Source: Candidatus Levyibacteriota bacterium (GTDB taxonomy: Bacteria > Patescibacteria > Microgenomatia > Levybacterales > UBA12049). From it: a stretch of DNA of 64,000 bases. The translations under genes were made by a program, and so were the position numbers. Shown here piece after piece: positions 24,337 to 33,472 of the stretch. The stretch is from NCBI GenBank assembly GCA_029260965.1, contig JAJDCG010000001.1:485592-549591 (forward strand). Direction: 5' to 3'. Below the pieces are notes generated by a model. It was given only the letters and a program-made list of their open reading frames with translations. It was not told the origin of the DNA and searched no databases. Within the stretch, counting starts at the first letter, position 1. Each line of letters opens with the position of its first letter.

Positions 24337-24685
24337 AGTTTTCTCCAATACTTTCAACAATTGATTCTAAGCTATTTCGTAGGTTCATTTCAACTATGTC
24401 GTCATTATCTGTGATTTTTGAACCTACCATTAGAGTTGGATTTTTTTTAAATACTACTTTTTTATCTGCGTAAATTTTTTGTATATGTCTTTTCGTTTCT
24501 ATATTTTCATCTATTGGTGTTTCAACAATTACTGTCCTTATTTTTTCTGCCATTCTTAACCCTTTGATGTATTTCTTCAAATCCTTCCTGTTAAGCCTGT
24601 CAGCGATTTTAAGTATTCTGTCCTGGTTAAGTTCATTTTTTTTATAACTGGTTATAATTAGTTGTTTTAAAAAAGTTTTATTCAC
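24329..24685 (-). CDS. atpH: ATP synthase delta subunit, short form
   Basis: Peripheral-stalk subunit linking F1 alpha to the b subunits. Only 118 residues, against about 175-180 in most bacteria. The C-terminal part is recognisable: VETPIDENIETKRHIQKIYA followed by NPTLMVGSKITDNDDIVEMN and a terminal helix match the delta C-domain. The N-terminal helical domain that docks on alpha, about 105 residues in homologues, is cut to roughly 50. Start codon is GTG, overlapping the atpF stop by 8 bases. Assignment rests on gene order as well as sequence. Confidence 0.85.
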   Translation of the reverse strand: MNKTFLKQLIITSYKKNELNQDRILKIADRLNRKDLKKYIKGLRMAEKIRTVIVETPIDENIETKRHIQKIYADKKVVFKKNPTLMVGSKITDNDDIVEMNLRNSLESIVESIGENYD

Positions 24686-25190
24686 TGATTTGTTTTCCTT
24701 TCATTTTTATTAGGGCATTTTTCATGATTGCTTCTTGTTCTTTTGTTCCGAATAGTCCTTTGAGTGAGTTTTCAAGAAATGAAACAGCAAGATTACTTAC
24801 TTTTAATTCAAGTCTTTTTTCTGCTTGGGAAGTTTCATGTGCTATTTGAGCTTTTGCCTCCTCAAGTATAGATTCAGCTTTTTTCCTAGCATTTTCCTCA
24901 GCTTCTGTCAGAATTTTATCATTTTCTATTTTTGCCTCATCTACTATTTTTTTTGCTCTTTCATGAGCAGACTTCAAGACCCTTTCTTCTTTTTGCGTAG
25001 CATCTGCAAGTCTCTGCTCTGCTTCCTCAGCATCTTTTAGTCCTTTTGATATTTTGTTTCTTCTTGATTCAATAGTTTTTAGTAGTGGTTTATACATATA
25101 TTTTTTTAGAATTATGTATATAACCACGAAATTAACTATCTGGCCAAAAAATAATATTGGTTCAAAACCGAAATTAAATAATATTTCCAT
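24678..25190 (-). CDS. atpF: ATP synthase b subunit
   Basis: A 170-residue peripheral stalk protein. A single N-terminal membrane helix (ILFFGQIVNFVVIYIILKKYM, about 12-32) with PLLKTIESRRNKISKGLKDAEEAE is typical, followed by a long Ala/Glu/Lys-rich helix (about 45-140). Only one b gene is present, so a homodimer is expected. Confidence 0.95.
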   Translation of the reverse strand: MEILFNFGFEPILFFGQIVNFVVIYIILKKYMYKPLLKTIESRRNKISKGLKDAEEAEQRLADATQKEERVLKSAHERAKKIVDEAKIENDKILTEAEENARKKAESILEEAKAQIAHETSQAEKRLELKVSNLAVSFLENSLKGLFGTKEQEAIMKNALIKMKGKQISE

Positions 25191-25211
25191 AGTTTATTAA
25201 TGAATACTCGT

Positions 25212-25300
25212 TGTCATTCTGAGGCAAAGCCGAAGAATCTCAATTATTACCTAAGCGCTCTGCAACAACCGAGATCCTTCGCTTAACGCTCAGGATGACA
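25212..25300. repeat. REP-like imperfect inverted repeat between atpE and atpF
   Basis: The left arm at 25212-25241 begins TGTCATTCTGAGGC and ends GAAGAATCTC. The right arm at 25271-25300 begins GAGATCCTTCGC and ends CAGGATGACA, its imperfect reverse complement. The arms are about 30 bases each around a 29-base centre. The motif family TGTCATTCTGAGCGAAGCGAAGAATCT is a dispersed repeat seen in many unrelated bacteria, to my knowledge. It interrupts an otherwise tight operon and would form a large mRNA hairpin between atpE and atpF. Confidence 0.75.
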
Positions 25301-25316
25301 GCGGACTCAGTCCGTG

Positions 25317-25523
25317 TCACTTTGTAAACGCCAGAATAAGTGAATAAATAGCAATAGCTTCAGCAAACGCTAGAGACAAAAGCATGGGAGGAAGAATTTT
25401 TCCAGCCGCTTCAGGATTACGTCCAATTGCTTCCATGGCTTTTCCACCGATCCAGAGAATCGCAATTGCTGGGAAGATACCACCGAAAACTATAATTGCT
25501 CCACCTGTAAGTGTAAAACTCAT
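25317..25523 (-). CDS. atpE: ATP synthase c subunit
   Basis: A 68-residue hairpin proteolipid. Two membrane helices are joined by the polar loop GRNPEAAG. The ion-carrying Glu sits in LLSLAFAEAIAIYSL (near 54). No Gln is present at the TM1 Na+ ligand position and no Ser/Thr follows the Glu, which points to H+ coupling. The TM1 glycine motif, usually GxGxGxG, reads GIFPAIA here. Confidence 0.95.
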   Translation of the reverse strand: MSFTLTGGAIIVFGGIFPAIAILWIGGKAMEAIGRNPEAAGKILPPMLLSLAFAEAIAIYSLILAFTK

Positions 25524-25632
25524 TTACAAATCACCCCCCTTCGACTCAACAAAAACCTTGATACAGGATGGTTGTTGAAAATTCTTTTTTTTATAATATT
25601 TTTATTCATATATAGATTATTGTTTCCTTGTC

Positions 25633-26529
25633 TCAATGTTCTTCTGCGTGTGCATGATGTGGTGTTGTCAGGACCGCCATAAACACGAGAGTTAGTATAG
25701 AAAAAACAAGAGCTTGAACAACACTAACTATCGATTCAAGCAATAGAAATGGGAGTGGTGCCAAGAATGCAATCAAATTAGAAATTGTATGAAGAGCCAC
25801 TTCTCCCGCAAATATATTACCAAAAAGTCGGAAAGAAAGCGAGATCACTTTTGTTCCCTCAGCAACAAGTTCTAAAAGTCCCACATAAAGATTTACAGGA
25901 TTAAGAGAAAAGTATCGACTTAAATAATCTTTGATTCCTGTTAGTTGGATACTCAACATATGTGTTGCAACAATAGATACCACAGCCAATGCGAGCGTTA
26001 CATTTATGTCGCTTGTAGCACCTCTTAAAAGAGGGACAAGTTCCTTATTCGCTTTTGTTGATTCTTGAGTAGCTCCCGTCGTATGATCTGTGTTTTCATC
26101 GTTCACACTATGCTGTGTATTTGATTTTTCAACATCTTTTTTGTTTCCCGAATTTGTAGAGGAAGCAGCATGTGTTTTTTCAATTAAACGTGCATGTGCT
26201 GCTCCTTCTTTATAAAAACCTATTGAACCCACGCCAGGTAAAAGCCCCATGAGGTTGGCCACAAGTATAAACAAAAATAAAGTCATTACATATGGGAATA
26301 TTCTAAGCGCTGCTTTTTTAGTTGATGATATCGATTCGGTAAGGTTATACATCGATTCAATAAGGGGTTCAGAAATAGTCTGAAATCCGCTTGGAATTTT
26401 TTTTATGTTTTTTGATGTATATAGAGCTGCCAAAATTAGCACCCCATCTACAACAATGGTGTGCAAAAGTGTGTTTGTTATAGGTAGAGGACCTATATTG
26501 GTTATAATATCAGGGGAAAACGCCGCCAT
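25633..26529 (-). CDS. atpB: ATP synthase a subunit with an extra hydrophilic loop
   Basis: A 298-residue proton-channel subunit. Helices include NTLLHTIVVDGVLILAALYTS, LFLFILVANLMGLLPG and FRLFGNIFAGEVALHTISN, where the essential Arg of SFRLFGNIFAGE is retained. Between LLPGVGSIGF and LLRGATSDINVTLALA lies a Ser/Thr/Asn/His-rich stretch of about 55 residues (about 100-155) that is much longer than the equivalent exposed loop of typical a subunits. First gene of the operon (atpBEFHAGDC); there is no atpI before it. Confidence 0.95.
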   Translation of the reverse strand: MAAFSPDIITNIGPLPITNTLLHTIVVDGVLILAALYTSKNIKKIPSGFQTISEPLIESMYNLTESISSTKKAALRIFPYVMTLFLFILVANLMGLLPGVGSIGFYKEGAAHARLIEKTHAASSTNSGNKKDVEKSNTQHSVNDENTDHTTGATQESTKANKELVPLLRGATSDINVTLALAVVSIVATHMLSIQLTGIKDYLSRYFSLNPVNLYVGLLELVAEGTKVISLSFRLFGNIFAGEVALHTISNLIAFLAPLPFLLLESIVSVVQALVFSILTLVFMAVLTTPHHAHAEEH

Positions 26530-26576
26530 ATCTTTATGCCTTTATTGTAATTGTAAGCTCAAAATAAGTCAAGAAG

Positions 26577-29500
26577 TTAATTGGGTAGATAATTAGATGC
26601 TTGTCTTATTGTTTCTGTAAGTATGACTGGGGTGTCATCTTTAAAATCAAGCTTACCTTCAACAACAATAACATTATCGTTGTATAATTCATGCTTGTAT
26701 AGGTCAAATACAGTTGGAAAAACAACTACCTCAATTCCCTTGCCAGTCTCATCCGTTATCCGCACAAATGCCATCTCGCGTCCTCCATTTTTTGTGATGA
26801 TTTTTTTTGCGCTTTCTATAATTCCAGCTATTTTAACTTTTTTTCCTTCCTGATCTTCTTCAAGTGATTCTATGTCATGTGTCATAATTTTTTTAATTTT
26901 TTCAAGTGTTCCTAAATGGGGATGTGATGTAAGATAAAAACCTAAGTATTCTTTTTCAAATCCTAGTTTTTCTTGCAAAGTGAAGTCTTTTATGTCTGAT
27001 GATGTTATGTCTATGCCAGAAGCGTCTGCTGCATCGTCTGTTTCAAATAATGATTTTTGCCCTTCGGATGAGTGCTTTTTTATTTGATTTGCTTTGACTA
27101 CTACCTCGGAAAGTCCAACCAATAGACTTGCTCTGTTTCCAAACTTATCCATGGCACCTGCCTTTATAAGCGATTCCATAGTTTTTTTATTGACTGTCGA
27201 GAGATTTACTCGCATTGCAAAATCTCCAAGACTGACAAATGGTTTTTGGGATCTTTCTGAATATATTGCCTCAATTGCAGCACTCCCAACATTCTTGATA
27301 GCAGATAGGCCAAATCTGACTCTGGAACCGTTCTCAATTGAAAAGTCTTCTTCTGATCTATTGATATCAGGGGGGAGGACTTCAAGTTTTAATCTTTTAC
27401 ATTCAAGTATTGCCTGTGCTATTTTTTCGTTTTTTGCAGGGCCAGTCGTACCTCTAGACTCAGCGGTAAGCAGTGCGGTCATAAATTCTACGGGATAATT
27501 TGCTTTTAGATATGCTGTTCTGAAAGCAATTGTAGCGTAGCAGGCAGCGTGAGCTTTGTTAAATCCGTATCCTGCAAAAGGTGCTATAAGATCAAAAAAT
27601 TCTTCAGCCTTTTTTTGTGTAAGACCATTTGCGATGCATCCTTTCACAAACAATGCTTTCTGCTTCTTCATTTCACTTGGGATTTTTTTACCAACAGCCT
27701 TTCTAAATTTGTCAGCCTCAAGCCATGTGTAACCAGCAATTGCAATTGCCGTTAGGAATACGTCGTCTTGATAGACGAGCATTCCATAGGTTTGTTTGAG
27801 TATGTCTTTGAGCCGTGGATCAGGATAGGTAATTAGCTTGGGATTGTGTTTTCTTTTTATATATTCTGGAATTATTCCCATGGGGCCTGGACGGTAGAGT
27901 GCAACCATAGCTTGTAAATCAAAAATACTGGTTGGTTTTAGCTCTTTTATATACCTTCTCATCCCTGGTGATTCAAGTTGAAAAATGCCTGTTGTCTCTC
28001 CGAGGGAAAGTAGTTCATAGGTTTTTTTATCAGAAAGATCTACTTTTTCAAAATTGATTTCTTTGTCTCTGTTTTTTTTAATAAACTTTATTGTTTCCTC
28101 AATAATCGTTAAGTTTCGGAGACCAAGAAAATCCATTTTTAGTAATCCCACTCCATCCTCGCCGACGTTGTACATATCATACTGTGTCACGATTTTGTCG
28201 CCATTTGTTTCTTTTTGAAGAGGTACATATTCAGTTAGCTCTTGGTCTGCTATGACAACTCCTGCAGCATGGACAGATGCATGGCGTGCCACACCCTCTA
28301 GTTTTTTTGCTAGATCAAGTAATTTTTTTGTTTCTGGTTCTGAGTCATATGCTTTTTTTAAATCCTGACTTTGGTTGAGTGCATTATCTATTGTCATGGA
28401 ATGACCCTGCCAACCCGGAGGGATCATTTTTGATATTCTGTCAGGTGCAGAGTATGGCATGCCAAGCGCGCGGCCGACATCGCGTACAGACCCTCTGGCC
28501 TCCATTGTTCCAAAAGTGATTATCTGCGCAACTTTTTCCTTGCCGTATTTTTCTGTTACATATTCTATAACCTCATCTCGTCTGGTATCAGCAAAATCAA
28601 GATCAATATCTGGTGCAGATGGGCGATCGGGGTTGAGAAAGCGCTCGAATGGTAGTTTGAAAAAGAAAGGGTCAACATCAGTTATTCTTAGTGCGTATGA
28701 AACAACAGACCCAGCTGCTGATCCGCGTCCAGGGCCAACCATTATATTTCTGTTTTTTGCCCAATTTACAAAATCAGACACAACTAAAAAGTAGGTTTCA
28801 TATTTTTTACCAGTTATTATTGAGAGTTCATAATCAACCCGTTCGTTGATTTCTGGGGTTATTTCGGGATAGCGGGATTTTAGTCCTTCCATAACAAGTT
28901 TTCTTAAATATGTTGCTGGGGTAGTGTTTTTGGGTACATTGAAAATAGGCATTATCCATTTTCCTAGTTTTATTTCCACATTACATCTTTTACCAATTTT
29001 TATTGCGTTTTCAATTGCTTCTGGTGTTTCTTCAAAAAGTTTTTTCATCTCATTTGCTGGTTTGATATAGAAATCTGGAGATCCGATCATCGATAACTTG
29101 CGGTTCTTGTCGTTTATGGTATTTTGAGTTTGAATACAGAGAAGTATTTCCTGACCCTCTGCATCTTCTTTTTTCGTGTAGTGATTATCATTTGTGGCAA
29201 CCACAGGAAGTCCGAGCTTTTTAGAAATTTTAAGTAATTTTTGATTGACATTCTCCTGGGGTGGTACGTTAATGTGTTTCTGAAGCTCTAGATAAAAATG
29301 ATCTGGTCCAAAAATTTGAGAGAGTTTTTTAGCTCTCTCTTCTGCTAGTGCGTCTTCATTGTGATTTAATGGATCTGACACATATCCGTTAACACATGCA
29401 CTCAAGCAAATTAGTCCTTCATGATATTTTTCAAGAAGCTGTAGGTCAACCCGAGGTTTATAGTAGTATCCCTCGAGGTGAGAGATTGTGATTATTTTCA

Positions 29501-29807
29501 TTAAGTTTTTATACCCAGTATTATTTTCTGCAAGCAAAATAAGATGATTGTACTCCTTGTCTTCGTTGGGATCTTTATCCTTGAGGGATCTTTTCGCGAC
29601 ATATATTTCAGCTCCAATAATCGGCTTGATTCCTGCCTCACGACAAGTTTTGTAAAATTTAATTGCTCCATACATATTGCCATGATCTGTGATGGCTATA
29701 GAACTCATGCCGAGTTCCTTTACGTGTTCGACCATGTTTTGGATTTTTTGAAGACCGTCAAGAAGAGAATATTCTGTGTGATTGTGGAGGTGAACAAAAT
29801 CTGCCAT
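26577..29807 (-). CDS. dnaE: DNA polymerase III alpha subunit (DnaE type)
   Basis: Replicative polymerase of 1076 residues. The N-terminal PHP domain (1 to about 250) keeps metal-ligand motifs: HLHNHTEYSLLDG, ITDHGNMYG, CLSACVNG and VATNDNHYT, so it could be an active proofreader, as in polymerases lacking a separate DnaQ partner. The palm carries PDIDLDFAD (catalytic Asp pair near 400) and GPGRGSAAGS. A tandem HhH region and a C-terminal OB domain (VKIAGIIESAKKIITKNG) follow. Slightly shorter than E. coli DnaE. It sits between gatB and the ATP synthase genes, all leftward. Confidence 0.97.
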   Translation of the reverse strand: MADFVHLHNHTEYSLLDGLQKIQNMVEHVKELGMSSIAITDHGNMYGAIKFYKTCREAGIKPIIGAEIYVAKRSLKDKDPNEDKEYNHLILLAENNTGYKNLMKIITISHLEGYYYKPRVDLQLLEKYHEGLICLSACVNGYVSDPLNHNEDALAEERAKKLSQIFGPDHFYLELQKHINVPPQENVNQKLLKISKKLGLPVVATNDNHYTKKEDAEGQEILLCIQTQNTINDKNRKLSMIGSPDFYIKPANEMKKLFEETPEAIENAIKIGKRCNVEIKLGKWIMPIFNVPKNTTPATYLRKLVMEGLKSRYPEITPEINERVDYELSIITGKKYETYFLVVSDFVNWAKNRNIMVGPGRGSAAGSVVSYALRITDVDPFFFKLPFERFLNPDRPSAPDIDLDFADTRRDEVIEYVTEKYGKEKVAQIITFGTMEARGSVRDVGRALGMPYSAPDRISKMIPPGWQGHSMTIDNALNQSQDLKKAYDSEPETKKLLDLAKKLEGVARHASVHAAGVVIADQELTEYVPLQKETNGDKIVTQYDMYNVGEDGVGLLKMDFLGLRNLTIIEETIKFIKKNRDKEINFEKVDLSDKKTYELLSLGETTGIFQLESPGMRRYIKELKPTSIFDLQAMVALYRPGPMGIIPEYIKRKHNPKLITYPDPRLKDILKQTYGMLVYQDDVFLTAIAIAGYTWLEADKFRKAVGKKIPSEMKKQKALFVKGCIANGLTQKKAEEFFDLIAPFAGYGFNKAHAACYATIAFRTAYLKANYPVEFMTALLTAESRGTTGPAKNEKIAQAILECKRLKLEVLPPDINRSEEDFSIENGSRVRFGLSAIKNVGSAAIEAIYSERSQKPFVSLGDFAMRVNLSTVNKKTMESLIKAGAMDKFGNRASLLVGLSEVVVKANQIKKHSSEGQKSLFETDDAADASGIDITSSDIKDFTLQEKLGFEKEYLGFYLTSHPHLGTLEKIKKIMTHDIESLEEDQEGKKVKIAGIIESAKKIITKNGGREMAFVRITDETGKGIEVVVFPTVFDLYKHELYNDNVIVVEGKLDFKDDTPVILTETIRQASNYLPN

Positions 29808-29822
29808 GCGTTTATTATAAAG

Positions 29823-31139
29823 TTATTTTATCATTTTAACTAATAATTGTTTTACCTGGCTAGCATCTACCTTGCCAAGTTTTTTCATAGCTTGTCCCAA
29901 AAGAAACATCAGAGCATTTTCCTTTCCTCCTAAATATTCCTCAACTGCTTTAGTATTTTGAGTAAGTACTTCTTTTACTACTTTTTGAAGCTTCTTTTCA
30001 TCCATCGCATCAGTCTGTCCTGCTTTTACGATAATTTTTACAAGAGTAGCAGGTAGGATATTTTCAATATTAGGTTTTTTATTTATTATTGTGTTTGCAA
30101 TTTGTTTAGGATTTATTTTATAATCCTGACCGACTTTAACTGTGTTCTCAAAATAATCCGCAAGATTTTTCTCTCTTGTTAATATTTCTGCATCATATTC
30201 AGTAAGTTTATATTCGGCTTCAAATCTTTTTCTTTTTGCATCTGGTAATTCAGGAATTTGAGATTTGAGTTCTGCAATTTGAGTATCTGTAAAAGTAATT
30301 GGTGGTATGTCCGGTTCGGGAAAGTACCTGTAGTCCATAGCATCTTCTTTTGATCTTTGAGAGAAGGTTTTTTGTTGTATCTCATCCCAACCTCGGGTTT
30401 CTTGAGGTGGAACCTCATTTTTGTCAAGAATTTCTGTTTGCCTTTTTATTTCATAATTTACAGCTTTTTCTACAAACTTGAATGAATTAATGTTTTTAAC
30501 TTCCACCTTGTAGTTTGGTAATATGTTGCTTGTTTCTTGCTGCTTATCTCTTAGTGAAATATTTGGCTCAAGTCTCATGTCGCCCTTTTCCATGTCAGCG
30601 TCAGCAACATCAAGATATCTGACAGCTTGTCTTAATTTTTGGAGGTATTCTTTTACGTCTTTTGCATCATGAAAATCAGGTTCAGTTACTATTTCAACAA
30701 GAGGAACGCCAGATCGGTTAAAATCAATCAAACTTATTTCCCCATCATGGATCAGCTTTCCTGTATCTTCTTCCATGTGTACGCGTCTGATTCTGATTCT
30801 ATTGCCGTTTGATAGGGTAATGTGCCCGTTATGACCAAATGGCAGATCATATTGGCTGATTTGATATCCTTTTGATAAATCTGGGTAAAAATAGTTTTTT
30901 CGATCAAATTTTGAGAACATATTTATTTTACAATTTAAACTGAGGGAAATTTTTATACACCAGTCGATTGCTTTTTTATTCGGAACAGGGAGCGCTCCAG
31001 GAAGCCCAAGACAAACAGGGCAGGTTTGGCTGTTTGGTTGTTTGCCAAAATAATTTGCAGCACAACCACAAAACATCTTTGAACTTGTCTTTAGCTCTAC
31101 ATGTGTTTCAAGTCCAATTACTGGTGTGTATTTATTCAT
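29823..31139 (-). CDS. gatB: Asp/Glu-tRNA(Asn/Gln) amidotransferase subunit B
   Basis: A 438-residue kinase/tRNA-binding subunit of GatCAB, which converts Glu-tRNA-Gln (and Asp-tRNA-Asn) to Gln-tRNA-Gln. The N-terminus PVIGLETHVELKTSSKMFCGC, GALPVPNKKAI and MEEDTGKLIHDG are typical. Zn ligands appear as CGC and CPVC. The tail domain (about 290-438, YqeY-like) ends in AMKKLGKVDASQVKQLL. A little shorter than the usual 475. It overlaps gatA by 4 bases. Confidence 0.97.
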   Translation of the reverse strand: MNKYTPVIGLETHVELKTSSKMFCGCAANYFGKQPNSQTCPVCLGLPGALPVPNKKAIDWCIKISLSLNCKINMFSKFDRKNYFYPDLSKGYQISQYDLPFGHNGHITLSNGNRIRIRRVHMEEDTGKLIHDGEISLIDFNRSGVPLVEIVTEPDFHDAKDVKEYLQKLRQAVRYLDVADADMEKGDMRLEPNISLRDKQQETSNILPNYKVEVKNINSFKFVEKAVNYEIKRQTEILDKNEVPPQETRGWDEIQQKTFSQRSKEDAMDYRYFPEPDIPPITFTDTQIAELKSQIPELPDAKRKRFEAEYKLTEYDAEILTREKNLADYFENTVKVGQDYKINPKQIANTIINKKPNIENILPATLVKIIVKAGQTDAMDEKKLQKVVKEVLTQNTKAVEEYLGGKENALMFLLGQAMKKLGKVDASQVKQLLVKMIK

Positions 31140-32539
31140 AGTTTTGGTTTAATTTTGTTCCAATTTGTTTCCTGTTCATATTTGTATGCTGTGTTTAGGA
31201 TTATTTCTTCTCCTAACTGCGGGCCGATTATGTCCATGCCGATTGGAAGTCCTGCTTTTGAAAAACCAACAGGAACGTTTACTCCGCTTAATCCAGCCAA
31301 AGATGATGGCTCTACCAACATATCTTGCAGTTCACCAAACATTGATTGATCTTTGCTTGCCCCAACTTTTAGGGCTGTGGTAGGGGATGTGGGACCGATG
31401 ATCACATCCACGTTATTAAATGCTTTATTAAAGTCATTTATTATAGCTGTCCTTACTTTCATGGCTTTATTGTAGTAAGCATCATAATATCCTGCTGAAA
31501 GTGTGTATGTCCCGAGCATTATTCTTCTTTTGGCTTCATCACCAAAGTAAGATCGATCATTTCCATATCTTATGCCGTCAAAACGTGCTAGATTCGATGA
31601 AACTTCAGCGCGTTGAATAATCGTATATACAGCAATTGAATATTTTGGATGTATAAGTTTTATGTTTTTTGTTTTTGCGCCAAGTTTCTCAAGAACTTGT
31701 ATGGCATCTTCTACTTTTTCTTTTACCTCGTTGTCTACGCCATCAAAATAATCATCTGATATTCCAATCTTAAGGCCTCGTATATTTTTATTAATATTTT
31801 TCAGATAGTCAGGGATAGGAAGAGGTGAAGTGGTTGCATCATATGGATCAGATCCTGCGAGAACTTGAAGTAAAATAGCGGCATCAGTCACAGATTTAGT
31901 AATGGGACCCGGGGAATCAAGGCTTGATCCCATGGCAACTACACCATAGCGACTAACACGTCCATAAGTAGGTTTTAGACCTACTACTCCGCACCAGCTG
32001 GCAGGTTGTCTGATTGATCCTGCGGTTTCAGATCCAATTGCTGCTATAGTTTCGTCTGATGCAACGCTGGCTGCTCCTCCTCCAGATGAGCCACCAGGAA
32101 GATAGTCCGTATCCCAGGGGTTTTTGGTGCTGCCATAATCAGATGTTTCGGTGCTTGATCCATGTGCCCAAGCATCCATATTGGTTTTGCCAAGTATCAC
32201 AGCTCCTGCATTTTTGAGTTTCTTCACAACAGTTGCATCAAAAGGTGGGATGTAGTCATCAAGCACCCTACTGGATGCAGTTGTTCTTATTCCTTTGGTT
32301 GAGAAATTATCCTTTATTGATAGGGGAATACCAAGAAGTGGTGAGTCTGATCCTGCAGCACGTTTTTTATCTGCTTTTCTTGCCTCCTCAATCGCTTCAT
32401 TTTCCGTAACTGTCACAAAAGCATTGATCTTTGGTTCAAGCTTTTTGATCCTTGCAAGATATGCCTTTGTTAGTTCGACGGATGAGATTTCTTTATTTTT
32501 TAATTTTTTTAGAGCGTTGGTAATTGTGAAATTAATCAT
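31136..32539 (-). CDS. gatA: Asp/Glu-tRNA(Asn/Gln) amidotransferase subunit A
   Basis: A 467-residue amidase-signature glutaminase that supplies ammonia to GatB. Catalytic triad: Lys in LSIKDNF (near 73), cis-Ser in PGGSSGGGAA (near 148) and nucleophile Ser in ETAGSIRQPA (near 172). KPTYGRVSRYGVVAMGSSLD and GPTSPTTA are conserved. It overlaps the upstream phosphatase gene by 8 bases. Confidence 0.97.
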   Translation of the reverse strand: MINFTITNALKKLKNKEISSVELTKAYLARIKKLEPKINAFVTVTENEAIEEARKADKKRAAGSDSPLLGIPLSIKDNFSTKGIRTTASSRVLDDYIPPFDATVVKKLKNAGAVILGKTNMDAWAHGSSTETSDYGSTKNPWDTDYLPGGSSGGGAASVASDETIAAIGSETAGSIRQPASWCGVVGLKPTYGRVSRYGVVAMGSSLDSPGPITKSVTDAAILLQVLAGSDPYDATTSPLPIPDYLKNINKNIRGLKIGISDDYFDGVDNEVKEKVEDAIQVLEKLGAKTKNIKLIHPKYSIAVYTIIQRAEVSSNLARFDGIRYGNDRSYFGDEAKRRIMLGTYTLSAGYYDAYYNKAMKVRTAIINDFNKAFNNVDVIIGPTSPTTALKVGASKDQSMFGELQDMLVEPSSLAGLSGVNVPVGFSKAGLPIGMDIIGPQLGEEIILNTAYKYEQETNWNKIKPKL

Positions 32540-33179
32540 TAGCTATTGTTTTATTGATACCATGAGTTTCCTTGATATAAAAGTCAACTCCGTCTGATTC
32601 AAGAATAAAATAGCCTGTGTTTTCTATGCTATGTCCTGGGAGCTGGTCATACGTAGCAAAACCGATTTTTACCAAAAACTTTCTCATTATCCCACCATGA
32701 CAGACTATTAAGACGGTTTTATGCTTATAAGCAACTGCAACCTCGCGTATAAATGTGATTAGTCTAATTGCCGCCTCCTCCGCAGTCTCTTCGTCAGCAT
32801 ATCTATATTGCATTTTTGCTTCTTCTGAGAGATTGAGCAGTCCCTCCCTAATTTTTTCCATAAGCAGGTGTCTCTTGCCTGCATTTTTGCCTGAATTCAT
32901 TTCCCTTATAGCATTTGTTGTTTGAATTGCAATTTTCTTCTCTAAAGCAATAATTTCGGCGGTTTGTTTTGCGCGTGCCATATCTGATGAAAAAACTGCA
33001 TCAAACTTTACATTTTTAAATTTTTTAGAAAGAATTTTAGCTTGAGATATACCAAGAGATGTAAGATTCGCTAAAAGTTCTAGCTGAGGGTCAAATTCTT
33101 TTTTTGCCTTAATAAGAACATTATGTTCAGCCTCTCCATGTCTGACGATGTAAATAGTTGTTAGGTCTTTTTTATTCAT
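32532..33179 (-). CDS. Histidine phosphatase (phosphoglycerate-mutase superfamily)
   Basis: A 215-residue protein. The phospho-His motif is IYIVRHGEAEHN (His near 14). SSDMARAKQTAEII, REMNSGKNAG and the second His in IVCHGGIMRKF (near 163) complete the active site. It is embedded by overlaps inside gatC-gatA, an uncommon place for such an enzyme. Substrate is not predictable: cofactor-independent phosphatases, cobalamin phosphatase-like proteins and SixA-like enzymes share the fold. Confidence 0.88.
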   Translation of the reverse strand: MNKKDLTTIYIVRHGEAEHNVLIKAKKEFDPQLELLANLTSLGISQAKILSKKFKNVKFDAVFSSDMARAKQTAEIIALEKKIAIQTTNAIREMNSGKNAGKRHLLMEKIREGLLNLSEEAKMQYRYADEETAEEAAIRLITFIREVAVAYKHKTVLIVCHGGIMRKFLVKIGFATYDQLPGHSIENTGYFILESDGVDFYIKETHGINKTIAND

Positions 33180-33465
33180 TACTTAATATTGCTTTTACTT
33201 TGAATAAGCCATTGTGCACCTCTTTGGCATTGGCAAGTGCCTCATCTTGAGTAAGGCTGTCTGTGGGTTTATCATCACGTGTGACGTTCTCTAGTCCGGT
33301 TACCTGTGAAGTTGGATCAGTGTTTTTTGTGTCAATTTCATTCAGTTCTTGAATATATGAAAGCGTGTCCTCAAGCTGGGACCCCAGCTCTTTTTTTTCA
33401 TCTTCTGAAAGCGGTAAATTGGCGAGTCGGGAAATATGTGTTACGTCAATTTTATTCTTTGACAT
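33172..33465 (-). CDS. gatC: Asp/Glu-tRNA(Asn/Gln) amidotransferase subunit C
   Basis: A 97-residue assembly subunit that wraps GatA and GatB. The start at 33465 gives MSKNKIDVTHISRLANLPLS, the canonical GatC N-terminus; the frame is open to 33501 but the extension overlaps gatD and has no homology. EDTLSYIQELNEIDT and the TDSLTQDEALANA stretch are typical. It overlaps the phosphatase gene by 8 bases. Confidence 0.93.
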   Translation of the reverse strand: MSKNKIDVTHISRLANLPLSEDEKKELGSQLEDTLSYIQELNEIDTKNTDPTSQVTGLENVTRDDKPTDSLTQDEALANAKEVHNGLFKVKAILSNE

Positions 33466-33472
33466 GTGGCTA

